Positions 45,587-54,654 of a DNA stretch of 64,000 nucleotides are shown here, piece after piece. The position numbers were made by a program, and so were the translations under genes. Below the pieces are notes generated by a model. It saw nothing but the letters and a program-made list of their open reading frames with translations. It had not been told where the DNA came from and did no database searches. The stretch comes from Thiohalocapsa sp. (GTDB lineage: Bacteria; Pseudomonadota; Gammaproteobacteria; Chromatiales; Chromatiaceae). Every line of letters starts with the position of its first letter. Position 1 is the stretch's first letter. Where the stretch lies: contig JAIPFF010000009.1 of NCBI GenBank assembly GCA_021736785.1, forward strand, positions 62,001 to 126,000, in the 5' to 3' direction.

Positions 45587-46933
45587 TCAGTCGCGGCTTC
45601 GCCGCGTGGGGTCGAGCGGGCGCTCGAACACGGCCTGGTAGTCGTCCGCATAGGGGGCGAGGGTGCGGTAAACGTGGTCGGGGACAATGCGCGGCTCGTA
45701 GCGTGCGAAATGCGTGCGCACGTAGTGCAGATTGCGGAACAGCTTCATCTCGATGATGGCGCGTGCAAACTCGAGCCCGCGCGGGCCGCGGTTTCGCTGC
45801 AGCCAGGCGATGAGCCGGCGGATCGGCTTCGGCGGCTTGCCCGGCGGCTTCGGCAGCATCTGCAGGTAGCGGGGCATGCCGCGGGCGCGGTCGCCGCCGC
45901 TGCCGAGCTCGCCGATCTCCAACTCCGGCCGGATCAGGTCCAGCAGCTCGCGCCCGCGCGCGTTGCGCACCAGGACCCACTGCCAGCCGAGCTCGGCACC
46001 CATGTAGCCGATGGTGATATCCGCCAGCGTGTTGGCGTAATCGAAGCACGACAGGCAGGCGGACGGGAAAATGCCCTCGAGCTTGTCCATCGGGAAGTCG
46101 ATGAAGTTCAGCCGCTCCTCGCTGCCGTCCTCGTGACGCATATGCAGGCTGTAGTCCTGCATGAATTCGTAATGGACGATGGTGGCGGGCGAGCGCGAGA
46201 CCTGATCGAGGAAGAAGGTCAGGTCGGGATAGGTGACGTTGTCGGAGCAGGGGATGCCGATCACGTCGAGGCGTTCCAGGCCAAGCTCCTGCTGGGCGGC
46301 CCGCAGCATGTGCACCTGACAGCCGGTGCCGACGAAGGCGAGCCGCTTCACGCCGGACTCGCGCACTTGGTCCAGCAGTGCCAGGTTCGGCGACAGGCAG
46401 GGTTTATTGCCGGCGGTGGCGAAGACTTCCTCCGGCGTGCGCGCGAGGACGGGCCGCGGCGCGAAGCGCGTGCCGGGCATGGTGGCGGCGGTGATTACCG
46501 CTTCGACCTCTCCGCCCTCGAGCAGCCGGGCGGCAAGGGTCGTCACCATGCCGGACCACTGCGCGCCGTCCACCGGGCGGCGCATACGCGCGGCGAGCAT
46601 TTGCGTGAACACGCCGAAGCGCAACTCGTCGCCGTCGCGCCGGTTGCGGCCCAGGTAGCGCTGCTCGAGCTCATCGCCGCGGTTGCGCACGAAGACGCAG
46701 GTCTTCGCCATCAGCGGCTTCAATTGACTGTCGCAGAGGCCGCAGTCGCTGCACAGCTTCGGGCGCCCGGCGAGACGGGCATCCTTGCTCAGCAGCGTCG
46801 TCTGCCGAAGCCCCTTCGACGGGCCTTCGCCGTCGATCCAGTCCGGCGGCAGCGCGTCATCGTGGTTTGATTCGGGGCGTTGCGGCGCCGGGCCGTGTTG
46901 GTTTCGCGCGCTGTCGGCAGGGGTGTCGGGCAT
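45587..46933 (-). CDS. FrhB-family [4Fe-4S] reductase, BciB/HCAR-like
   Basis: 448-residue member of the F420-hydrogenase beta-subunit (FrhB) family. The cluster cysteines are CSDCGLC (C61, C64, C67) with C79, and C205, C229, C293, C296 (PSACLSCFDYANTLADITIGYMG). In this family the sequence LADITIGYMGAELGWQW resembles BciB, the ferredoxin-dependent 8-vinyl reductase of (bacterio)chlorophyll synthesis, and plant HCAR, rather than coenzyme F420 enzymes. If so, the host may be a phototroph; a non-photosynthetic role in a relative is not excluded. The ATG at 46933 lacks a strong ribosome site. Minus-strand neighbours are a lipoprotein upstream and BatD downstream. Confidence 0.85.
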   Translation of the reverse strand: MPDTPADSARNQHGPAPQRPESNHDDALPPDWIDGEGPSKGLRQTTLLSKDARLAGRPKLCSDCGLCDSQLKPLMAKTCVFVRNRGDELEQRYLGRNRRDGDELRFGVFTQMLAARMRRPVDGAQWSGMVTTLAARLLEGGEVEAVITAATMPGTRFAPRPVLARTPEEVFATAGNKPCLSPNLALLDQVRESGVKRLAFVGTGCQVHMLRAAQQELGLERLDVIGIPCSDNVTYPDLTFFLDQVSRSPATIVHYEFMQDYSLHMRHEDGSEERLNFIDFPMDKLEGIFPSACLSCFDYANTLADITIGYMGAELGWQWVLVRNARGRELLDLIRPELEIGELGSGGDRARGMPRYLQMLPKPPGKPPKPIRRLIAWLQRNRGPRGLEFARAIIEMKLFRNLHYVRTHFARYEPRIVPDHVYRTLAPYADDYQAVFERPLDPTRRSRD

Positions 46934-47031
46934 CGGTATCGGGTCGGCGGATCGGTTGGGGCCGCTCGGCATTCGCCCGGGCGGCCCGCGTTTCGGACTG
47001 CGCCGAAGGCTACGCCGCCGGGGGCTTCGGT

Positions 47032-48018
47032 TCAAGCCGTACCCGGCGAGAGGCGCTGCGCCGCGGCTTTTGTGTGATCCGCGCTCTGCCGCGGCGGTGT
47101 GGCAGGCGGCGATCGGTGCCCGGGATCGCCGGGGCTCACGCCGGCGTCGAGGGCGACTCGGCCGCCATTGTGCGGCCAGCGCGCGGACTCGCCATCGAGC
47201 AGGGCCTGCACCGCCCGGGTCGCGGCGTCGATAATCGCGGCGCGCGCCGGCGTGCTCTGCTCGGGGGCCGATGACACCGCGGACCGGCTCGGCGGCGGGT
47301 CGGCGGGTGGCGTGGACGATGCCCGCGGGGCCTCGCACAACAGTTCGCAGAGGCCGTCCGTCGGACCCTCGAAGTCGCAATGCCCGGCGCCGGGGATGCG
47401 CAGGACACGGGCACCGCCGGCGGCGGCGTAGACAGCGCGCGCATTGTCCCGCGCGTTGCAGTTGGTGGGCTCGCCGGCCAGCGCCAGCACAGGTTTGTCC
47501 AGGCCATCGGCGGCGCGGACGCCGATGTCGCCGGTGTCCACGAGATCGAGTGCGACGACGCCGATGGCGCTCGGATCGAGGCGGGCGGCGACCAAGGCCG
47601 ACAGCGCGCCGGCGGAGAACCCGGCGTAGACCACGCGCCGCGCTTCCAGCGCCCGGGCCAGTGCCTGCATGTCGCGGGCGTTTTGCACATGGCGGCCGTT
47701 CCAAGGCCGCGTGTTGCAGAAGTCCAGCGTGACCACGTCGACGCCTTCGCGGGCGATGGCTGCGGCCAGCGCCTGCATGCGATCCTGGCTGCGCAGGAAC
47801 CCGTGCGCCAGCACCACCAAGTCGCCGGATGCGTTGTCGGCGCTGCCGGCGAAGCGCCGATAGTGCAGCGTGCAGCCGGTGGACGACATCAGCGTCCCGC
47901 GATCCGCCGCCGCGGCGGCATCGGTAACCGGCGCTGTCGCGGTGTCGCGCAGCAGCCCGGAGCAGCCCGCCAGCACAAGCAGCAGCGCCGGCATCAGCCG
48001 TGTGGTCGTTCTTCTCAT
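47032..48018 (-). CDS. Alpha/beta-hydrolase-fold lipoprotein
   Basis: 328 residues. Signal peptide with lipobox LLVLAGC (Cys19), then an alpha/beta-hydrolase core: VVLAHGFLRSQDRM, nucleophile elbow GFSAG with Ser135, and the active-site His in GAGHCDFEG. The C-terminal 90 residues are low-complexity Ser/Pro/Ala and may be disordered. Substrate unknown. It is separated by 63 bases from the divergent recJ. Confidence 0.8.
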   Translation of the reverse strand: MRRTTTRLMPALLLVLAGCSGLLRDTATAPVTDAAAAADRGTLMSSTGCTLHYRRFAGSADNASGDLVVLAHGFLRSQDRMQALAAAIAREGVDVVTLDFCNTRPWNGRHVQNARDMQALARALEARRVVYAGFSAGALSALVAARLDPSAIGVVALDLVDTGDIGVRAADGLDKPVLALAGEPTNCNARDNARAVYAAAGGARVLRIPGAGHCDFEGPTDGLCELLCEAPRASSTPPADPPPSRSAVSSAPEQSTPARAAIIDAATRAVQALLDGESARWPHNGGRVALDAGVSPGDPGHRSPPATPPRQSADHTKAAAQRLSPGTA

Positions 48019-48081
48019 GCCGCCTAGATGACGCCCCGCGCGTCGCGGGTCAAGCGGCCGGCGGGATGTTACTCTGCGCCG

Positions 48082-49839
48082 ATGCCGCCGCCGACCCGTC
48101 CCGCTGGAGCCGATCCGACCGAACGCGTGCCCGTTCGCATCCGCCGCCTGGGAACCGACAGCGGGGCGGTCACGGGCGTCGACGACCTGCTGGCGCGCCT
48201 GCACCGGCATCGGGGTGCGGACGCATCGACGCCCGGCGGTCTCGCGCAGCTGCTGCCGGCGGCGACGCTGCGCGGCATCGACGGGGCCGCCGCGCTGCTG
48301 GCGGATACCGTCGAGCGGGGCCGGGCGATCCTGGTGGTCGGGGACTACGACGCCGACGGCGCCACCGGCAGCGCCGTCGCCCTGCTCGGCCTGCGCGCGC
48401 TGGGCGCCGTGCGCGTAGATCATTTGACGCCGAGCCGCTTTCATCATGGTTACGGGCTCAGTCCGCCCGTGGTCGACGCGGCCGCCGAGTACAAGCCGGG
48501 GCTTATCGTCACTGTCGATAATGGTATCGCGAGCCTGGCCGGCGTCGAGCGCGCCGACGCGCTCGGCATTCCCGTGCTGATCACGGACCACCACCTGCCG
48601 GGCGCGGAGCTCCCGCCGGCGGCCGCCATCGTCAATCCGAACCAGCCCGGCTGCACCTTCGAAAGCAAGCACATCGCCGGTGTGGGGGTGATGTTCTATC
48701 TCCTCGCCGCCGCGCGTGCCGAGCTGCGCCGGCGCGGCTGGTTCACGCCCACGCGGCGTGAGCCCAATCTGGCGGAGCTATTGGATTTGGTGGCGCTCGG
48801 CACCGTGGCCGACGTTGTCACGCTGGACCGCAACAACCGGATTCTGGTCGAGCAGGGACTGCGCCGAATCCGCGCCGGGCGCTGCCGGCCGGGACTGCGG
48901 GCGCTGCTGGAGATCGCCGGCTGCGGGATCGAGCAGGTCACCGCCCGTGATCTCGGTTTCTCGGCCGGACCGCGCCTGAACGCGGCCGGCCGGCTGGAGG
49001 ACATGCGCATCGGCGTCGAATGCCTGACGACCGACGATCCCGTCCAGGCACTGCATCTGGCGCGTCGTCTGCATGCGCTCAACGGCGAGCGCAGGGAAAT
49101 CGAGTACGGGATGCGCGAAACCGCGCAGGCCATGGTCGAGCGCCTGCTGGCCGCCGACAGTACCGGCTCTGCCGGCCTCTGCCTGTACGCGCCGGACTGG
49201 CATCAGGGCGTGATCGGCATCGTCGCCGCCCGCGTGCGTGAGCGCTGGCATCGGCCGGTCATCGCCTTCGCCGACGGCGGCGACGGGTTGCTGCGCGGCT
49301 CCGCCCGATCCGTCGAGGCCGTGCATATCCGCGACTTGATCGACTTGGTGGACAAGCGTCATCCGGGGCTGATCGCGCGCTTCGGCGGTCACGCCATGGC
49401 GGCCGGGCTGAGTCTGCCGACGGAGGCATTGGCTGTCTTCCGGGAGGCGTTCAATGCCGCGGTGCGCGAGGTGGTCGGGGAGACGCCGCCGGTGCGCGAG
49501 CTGCTCTCCGACGGCGAGCTGCCGGGTCGAATGCTCGATCTCGACACGGCCCGCGCGCTTCGTCTCGCCGGTCCCTGGGGCAAGGGCTTCGCCGAGCCGC
49601 TGTTCGACGGCGTGCTGGCCGTGTCCAACGCCCGCGTGGTTGCCGATCGGCACTTGAAGCTGCGCGTGCGCGCACCGGGCGGGATGCCGCTCGAGGCCAT
49701 CGGCTTCGGTCTTGCCGAGCTGCGCGGGGAGCTCGGCGAGCATATGCATCTTGCCTACCGGCTCGACGTCAACGAATACCGCGGGCTGCTGTCGCCGCAG
49801 TTGGTGCTGGAGCATCTGCAGAGACCCCCGCGGGGTTAG
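48082..49839 (+). CDS. recJ: Single-stranded-DNA exonuclease RecJ
   Basis: 585 residues from ATG 48082 (an in-frame ATG at 48028 is less conserved). DHH-superfamily motifs are DYDADGATG, VDNG and the namesake DHHLPG, followed by GFSAGPRLNAAGRLEDM and the DHHA1 part ARFGGHAMAAGLSL. RecJ is a 5'-3' exonuclease acting in RecF-pathway recombination and mismatch repair. It is divergent from the lipoprotein gene and convergent with a Nudix gene. Confidence 0.95.
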   Translation: MPPPTRPAGADPTERVPVRIRRLGTDSGAVTGVDDLLARLHRHRGADASTPGGLAQLLPAATLRGIDGAAALLADTVERGRAILVVGDYDADGATGSAVALLGLRALGAVRVDHLTPSRFHHGYGLSPPVVDAAAEYKPGLIVTVDNGIASLAGVERADALGIPVLITDHHLPGAELPPAAAIVNPNQPGCTFESKHIAGVGVMFYLLAAARAELRRRGWFTPTRREPNLAELLDLVALGTVADVVTLDRNNRILVEQGLRRIRAGRCRPGLRALLEIAGCGIEQVTARDLGFSAGPRLNAAGRLEDMRIGVECLTTDDPVQALHLARRLHALNGERREIEYGMRETAQAMVERLLAADSTGSAGLCLYAPDWHQGVIGIVAARVRERWHRPVIAFADGGDGLLRGSARSVEAVHIRDLIDLVDKRHPGLIARFGGHAMAAGLSLPTEALAVFREAFNAAVREVVGETPPVRELLSDGELPGRMLDLDTARALRLAGPWGKGFAEPLFDGVLAVSNARVVADRHLKLRVRAPGGMPLEAIGFGLAELRGELGEHMHLAYRLDVNEYRGLLSPQLVLEHLQRPPRG

Positions 49840-49936
49840 TCCCGGACCGCAACGGTGCAGGTGACCGCAGCGGCCGAAATCGGCGCATTGCGCGCTCGGC
49901 AGCAGGGGCGGCGACGCGCGGGCGCCGCGGTGCGGG

Positions 49937-50353
49937 CTAACGCAGCTGCGCCAAGGACCAGTTCAGCACCCGTCGCAGGCGGTCGTTCAGCAGCGGCTCG
50001 GCCTCGCCAGCCGTCAGCCAACGGCATTCATGGTGCTCGGGGCGGCCGAGCTCCGGATTGATCAATAGGGTTACGTCGCCCTCGGGTGCGGCGGCAAGGT
50101 AGTAGCGTGCCACCTTGCCTCGGCCGTAGGGCTCGGTTTCCGTGTAAATATGACCCCATCGAAAATCCAGGCCCGTCAGGTCGGTCTCTTCCCGCACTTC
50201 GCGCACGGCTGTCTGCAAGGGATCTTCGCCGTTCTCGATCTCGCCCTTCGGGAAGTCCCAATAACCGTAGCAGCGAAGTAGCAGGAAATGCGCTTCGCCG
50301 TCGATTTCCCGGACCGGAACGACGCCCGCGGAGCGTGTCGGGTTGCTCGGCAT
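49937..50353 (-). CDS. Nudix hydrolase, Ap4A-hydrolase-like
   Basis: 138 residues. Nudix box GEIENGEDPLQTAVREVREETDL is present but with Asp where the consensus Gly (EExGU) would be; this substitution is seen in the asymmetric diadenosine-tetraphosphate hydrolase group, which it resembles in length and in YWDFPKGE and YYLAAAPEG. AGGAAAGG precedes the ATG. Likely nucleotide-cleaning enzyme; exact substrate uncertain. Confidence 0.82.
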   Translation of the reverse strand: MPSNPTRSAGVVPVREIDGEAHFLLLRCYGYWDFPKGEIENGEDPLQTAVREVREETDLTGLDFRWGHIYTETEPYGRGKVARYYLAAAPEGDVTLLINPELGRPEHHECRWLTAGEAEPLLNDRLRRVLNWSLAQLR

Positions 50354-50576
50354 GGTGGCCTTTCCTCGGTGAATGCGCGGAGCTTACGGTTGTTCATGCT
50401 TAGTCCTCGGGGCAGGGTTCGGTCAAGCCGGAGCGCCGAACGGGGCGGCGCCGACCGCACGATGCAGCCGCGTTATCCATTTCCATGGCCGTTTTCGCGG
50501 CAGTGTCGTACCGGGTTGCGGGGACTTGGCCGCCCATACGCGTCGGATTCGGTGTCGGATACGGTCGGAGCGACGG

Positions 50577-50592
50577 CTTTACACGTGTAAAG
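50577..50592. promoter_or_regulatory. Perfect 16-bp palindrome CTTTACACGTGTAAAG
   Basis: Fully self-complementary 16-mer 220 bases upstream of ppdK in an AT-richer segment. Size and symmetry are those of a dimeric repressor or activator site; I do not recognise the regulator. Confidence 0.6.
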
Positions 50593-50763
50593 TCTCGGGT
50601 TGATTTTGATCGGCGTAACAAAAGGGTCAGTACAAAATTTCGCCGGAGGGCCTGCTGGCGCGGCTTTGTGCGATCACTTCTGGTTGCCCATGTCCCTTTT
50701 GATGGTAAATACCAATTTTTACGCGACAAAACTTGATCGATCGCACTTGGAAGCACCGGGTAA

Positions 50764-50808
50764 CTCGGGTGAAATAGCCCGAGAATTTAGACGAGCGAGG
50801 AGCCCGAG
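50764..50808 (+). promoter_or_regulatory. Alternative hairpins overlapping the ppdK ribosome site
   Basis: CTCGGG (50764-50769) can pair with CCCGAG at 50778-50783 (8-base loop) or with an identical CCCGAG at 50803-50808, which lies between the GAGGAG ribosome site and the ATG. The two pairings are mutually exclusive and equal in stem length, so only one would mask the ribosome site. Confidence 0.45.
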
Positions 50809-50811
50809 ATC

Positions 50812-53577
50812 ATGACCGATACGACCAAATGGGTGTTTGCCTTCGAGGAAGGGAACGGCAAAGACAAAAAGCTTCTGGGCGGCAAGGGAGCGAATCTGTG
50901 TGAAATGACGCAGATCGGCCTGAACGTTCCCCCCGGCTTCGTAATTTCCACCGAGGCATGTCTAACGTATCTGGATACGCCCGATCGCGAGCTGCCCGCC
51001 GGCGTGATGGATCAGGTCCGCGATCAGATGGGTGCGTTGGAGCAGAAAACCGGCAAGGGCTTTGGCGATCCGGAAAATCCGCTGCTCGTGTCGGTGCGCT
51101 CGGGCTCGGCCATGTCGATGCCCGGCATGATGGACACGATCCTCAATCTCGGTCTCAACAGCGAGACGCTGCAGGGCGAAATCCGCGCCACCGGTGACGC
51201 CCGCTTCGGCTACGACGCCTATCGGCGGTTCGTACAATTGTTCGGCAAAGTGGCTCTCGGCGTTCCGGACGAGTTGTTCGACAAGGAATTCGAGACGGTC
51301 AAGCATGCGGCCCATGCGAAGCAGGACGTCGACCTTTCGGCGAACGATCTCAAAGAGATCAGCGAGCGCTTCCTGAAAGCCATCGAGGAGTACACCGGCA
51401 AGCCGTTCCCCGACGACCCGTTCACGCAGCTCGAGATCGCCATCAAAGCGGTCTTCAACAGCTGGATGGGCAAACGTGCCGTGGATTACCGCCGGCAGTT
51501 CCACATCACGCCGGAGATGGCCAACGGCACCGCGGTGAATGTGGTGACGATGGTTTTCGGCAACCGCGGCGACGATTCCGCCACCGGTGTCGGGTTCACC
51601 CGCAACCCGGGCGATGGCGAGAACAAGCTGTTCGGCGAGTACCTGATCAACGCCCAAGGCGAGGACGTGGTCGCCGGCATCCGCACGCCGAAGCCCCTGG
51701 ACCGGCTCAAGGTCGAGATGCCGCAGATGGCGGAGGAGCTCGCCGAATTGCGCCAGAAGCTCGAGACGCACTACCGCGAAGTGCAGGACTTCGAGTTCAC
51801 CATCGAGCGCGGCGTGCTCTACTGCCTGCAGACCCGAAACGGCAAGATGAACGCACAGGCCATGGTGCGCACGTCGGTCGAAATGGAGCACGAGGGCCTG
51901 ATCACGAAGGAGCAGGCGCTGTTGCGCATCGATCCGATGAGCCTCGAGCAAATGCTGTTTCCGCGCCTCGATCCCGGGTCGAAGGCGGTTGCCGTCGCAC
52001 AAGGCCTGCCGGCGTCGCCGGGTGCGGCCTCCGGCATCGCCGTGTTCGACGCCGACCGCGCCGAGCAACTCGGCAACGACCTGGGTCAGAAAGTGATCCT
52101 GGTGCGCGAAGAGACGAAGCCCGAAGATATCCACGGCTTCTTCGCCGCCGAGGGTATCCTGACCTCGCGCGGCGGTAAGACCTCTCACGCGGCCGTCGTC
52201 GCCCGCGGCATGGGCAAGCCCTGCGTCGCGGGTGCGGAGGGCATCAGCGTCGATGTGAGCCGGCGCGAAGCGATACTCGGCGGCACCGGCTTCAAGGAGG
52301 GTGACGTCATCACCATCGACGGCTCCTCAGGACGGGTTTACCTGGGCGAGATTCCCACCGTCGAGCCGGATTTCACCCCCGAGCTGTCGACGCTGCTCAG
52401 CTGGGCGGATGAGTACGCGCGCCTCAAGGTATTGGCCAACGCCGACACGCCGGAGGACGCCCGCAACGCACGTAAGTACGGGGCGGTGGGCATCGGGCTG
52501 GCACGCACCGAGCGTATGTTCAACGCCACCGACCGGCTGCCGGTGGTCATCGAAATGATCGTCGCCGATACGCCCGAGCAGCGCCAGGAGGCCCTCGACG
52601 AACTGCTGCCGCTGCAGCGCAAGGATTTCCGCGACCTGTTCGAGGTGATGTCGCCGCACCCGGTGACCATTCGCCTGCTCGACCCGCCGATCCACGAGTT
52701 CCTGCCCGACGAGCATCAGCTGGAGCAGGATCTGAAGGACCTGCGCGCGCTGGCGCAGTCGACCCGCGGTATGGCGGCGCTGGCCGGCGCAATGGGCCTG
52801 CTGCACACGCCCGATCAGACCCGTCACGACATCGACGATCTGCGCCGTCTGGTCGATCCGATGATGGTCGAGGAGGCCATCGCCAAGAAAGAGACCATGT
52901 TGAAGAAGGTCCGTGCGCTGCATGAGACCAATCCCATGCTCGGGCATCGCGGCGTGCGCCTCGGCATCTCCTTCCCCGAGATCTACCAGATGCAGATCCG
53001 CGCCATTCTCGAGGCCGCCGCGGAGTGCGAGAAGGCCGGCATCGAAGTGCATCCTCAGATCAAAGTGCCCCAGGTCTGCACGGCCGAGGAGCTCAAGCGC
53101 GTCAAGTCCTATGTCGACAGCATCCACGAAGAGGTGAAGGCCGCCTACGGCCACCCGGTGTCGTTCAAGTTCGGCACCATGATCGAAGTGGTGCGCTCCT
53201 GCATGCGGGCGGAGTCGCTGGCGGAGCAGGCGGAGTTCTTCTCCTTCGGTACCAACGACCTGACGCAGGCGGCCTTCTCGTTTTCGCGCGAGGACGCCGA
53301 GAACAAGTTCCTGCCGCTGTACAACCAGTCGCATATCCTGCAGGACAACCCCTTCGAGGTGCTCGACGTCAAAGGCGTCGGCAAGCTGATGCACCTCGCG
53401 GTGGAGTGGGGCAAGAAGGCCCGTCCCGATCTTCACGTGGGCATCTGCGGCGAGCACGGCGGTCATCCCGCGTCGATCGAGTTCTGCGACGCCGCCGGGC
53501 TCGACTACGTCAGCTGCTCCGGCCCCCGCGTTCCTGTCGCAAGGCTCGCGGCGGCCCATGCGGCGCTGAAGAAGTAG
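50812..53577 (+). CDS. ppdK: Pyruvate, phosphate dikinase
   Basis: 921-residue enzyme interconverting pyruvate + ATP + Pi and phosphoenolpyruvate + AMP + PPi. The N-terminal ATP-grasp domain (about 1-380) opens GGKGANLCEMTQIG. The swivelling phosphohistidine domain has GGKTSHAAVVARGMGKP with catalytic His459, and the C-terminal PEP-binding barrel has GICGEHGG with catalytic Cys879. Both phosphotransfer residues are intact. GAGGAG lies nine bases before the ATG. The enzyme allows gluconeogenesis from organic acids or PPi-linked glycolysis; it has its own structured leader and is not in an operon. Confidence 0.97.
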   Translation: MTDTTKWVFAFEEGNGKDKKLLGGKGANLCEMTQIGLNVPPGFVISTEACLTYLDTPDRELPAGVMDQVRDQMGALEQKTGKGFGDPENPLLVSVRSGSAMSMPGMMDTILNLGLNSETLQGEIRATGDARFGYDAYRRFVQLFGKVALGVPDELFDKEFETVKHAAHAKQDVDLSANDLKEISERFLKAIEEYTGKPFPDDPFTQLEIAIKAVFNSWMGKRAVDYRRQFHITPEMANGTAVNVVTMVFGNRGDDSATGVGFTRNPGDGENKLFGEYLINAQGEDVVAGIRTPKPLDRLKVEMPQMAEELAELRQKLETHYREVQDFEFTIERGVLYCLQTRNGKMNAQAMVRTSVEMEHEGLITKEQALLRIDPMSLEQMLFPRLDPGSKAVAVAQGLPASPGAASGIAVFDADRAEQLGNDLGQKVILVREETKPEDIHGFFAAEGILTSRGGKTSHAAVVARGMGKPCVAGAEGISVDVSRREAILGGTGFKEGDVITIDGSSGRVYLGEIPTVEPDFTPELSTLLSWADEYARLKVLANADTPEDARNARKYGAVGIGLARTERMFNATDRLPVVIEMIVADTPEQRQEALDELLPLQRKDFRDLFEVMSPHPVTIRLLDPPIHEFLPDEHQLEQDLKDLRALAQSTRGMAALAGAMGLLHTPDQTRHDIDDLRRLVDPMMVEEAIAKKETMLKKVRALHETNPMLGHRGVRLGISFPEIYQMQIRAILEAAAECEKAGIEVHPQIKVPQVCTAEELKRVKSYVDSIHEEVKAAYGHPVSFKFGTMIEVVRSCMRAESLAEQAEFFSFGTNDLTQAAFSFSREDAENKFLPLYNQSHILQDNPFEVLDVKGVGKLMHLAVEWGKKARPDLHVGICGEHGGHPASIEFCDAAGLDYVSCSGPRVPVARLAAAHAALKK

Positions 53578-53634
53578 CTGCGCTCCCCGCACCGAGACCG
53601 CCGAGGCCGGGCACGCGCAAGACATGACCTGCGC

Positions 53635-53681
53635 GCGCCCGGCCGCCGGGCGCCTGTCGGCCTCGACATCGACATGTCGAG
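53635..53681. terminator. Two adjacent hairpins after ppdK
   Basis: First hairpin GCGCCCGG / CCGGGCGC with a 3-base loop (53635-53653), second CTCGACAT / ATGTCGAG with a 4-base loop (53662-53681). Neither has a T tract, but together they plausibly end the ppdK transcript. Confidence 0.45.
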
Positions 53682-53804
53682 CCTCGCGTAGCCGACATCC
53701 ATCAACAAAAAACGAGCCGGTCGCAGCGCGCTGACGACGACGCCGCCGATCGCGCCGCCGTCGACGCTTGCGGCGCCGGCATTGCGGAGACGCATCACAC
53801 CAGC

Positions 53805-54596
53805 ATGCAGAAATCCAATGCAGTGCAGGATTTCGTCCTGCAGCAAATGACCGCGCCGGCAAGACTAGCCCTCGAAGCGCGCGCGGGTTGGGAAATGGGC
53901 GCCCTGTTGGCTGCGCAGCCCGTGCTCGCCATGGCCCCGAAGGGCGACGGTCATCCGGTGATGGTGCTGCCGCTGATGTTCGGCGGCGACCTGTCCACCG
54001 GGCCGTTGCGCGCATTTCTCGACGCCCGGGGCTACCACGCGCAGCCTTGGGATCTGGGGCTGAATCTGGGGCCGCGCGACGGCGTCTTCGCGTCCTGTCT
54101 GGAGCGCCTGAGCGCATTGAGCGACCGGCATGGCCGCAAGGTCAGCCTGGTGGGCTGGAGTTTGGGCGGGCTCTATGCCCGGGCGCTTGCCAAGGCCGCG
54201 CCGGGGCAGGTGCGGTGCGTGATCACGCTGGGCACGCCCATCGGCGGTTTCCCGAAGCCCGGCGATTTGTGGCGTATGGCCGAGATGGCCACGGGTACGA
54301 AGATGGGGATGCCGGCGTCGCTCGGACCGGTCGAGGAGCCGCCGCCGGTGCCCCTGACATCGATCTACAGTCGCAGCGACGGCATCGTGCATTGGCGCTG
54401 CAGCGTGGTGACGGCGGCGCCGCGGACCGAAAACGTGGAAGTGGAATCAAGCCATTTGGGGCTCGGCGTCAATCCGCTGGCCCTCTATGCCATCGCCGAT
54501 CGCCTGGCGCTGCCCGAAGATGACTGGCGGCCGTTCGAGCGCAGCGGCGTCAAGGCGTGGCTTTACCGCGATCCCGGACGCCGGGGCTGGCTCTGA
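53805..54596 (+). CDS. Alpha/beta hydrolase
   Basis: 263 residues, alpha/beta-hydrolase fold with nucleophile Ser119 in GWSLGG and a probable His in SSHLGLGV; the acid is likely the Asp in SRSDGIVHW. No signal peptide. Resembles esterase/lipase-like proteins of Proteobacteria; substrate unknown. Precedes acuI by 58 bases on the same strand, so may share a message. Confidence 0.82.
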   Translation: MQKSNAVQDFVLQQMTAPARLALEARAGWEMGALLAAQPVLAMAPKGDGHPVMVLPLMFGGDLSTGPLRAFLDARGYHAQPWDLGLNLGPRDGVFASCLERLSALSDRHGRKVSLVGWSLGGLYARALAKAAPGQVRCVITLGTPIGGFPKPGDLWRMAEMATGTKMGMPASLGPVEEPPPVPLTSIYSRSDGIVHWRCSVVTAAPRTENVEVESSHLGLGVNPLALYAIADRLALPEDDWRPFERSGVKAWLYRDPGRRGWL

Positions 54597-54654
54597 TAGC
54601 CATCGCAGTGCACACTGTCGGATTTCCGAGGCCAGCGCACGACGGAGATCCCGC

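Larger units (their letters stand above)
50354..50811. promoter_or_regulatory. ppdK upstream and leader region
   Basis: 458 bases that become much more AT-rich than the genome from about 50577 to 50790. It holds a perfect palindrome and possible alternative hairpins (listed separately), TTGATC (50606-50611) and TACAAA (50631-50636) as imperfect promoter elements with long spacing, and no supported gene. Confidence 0.5.
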
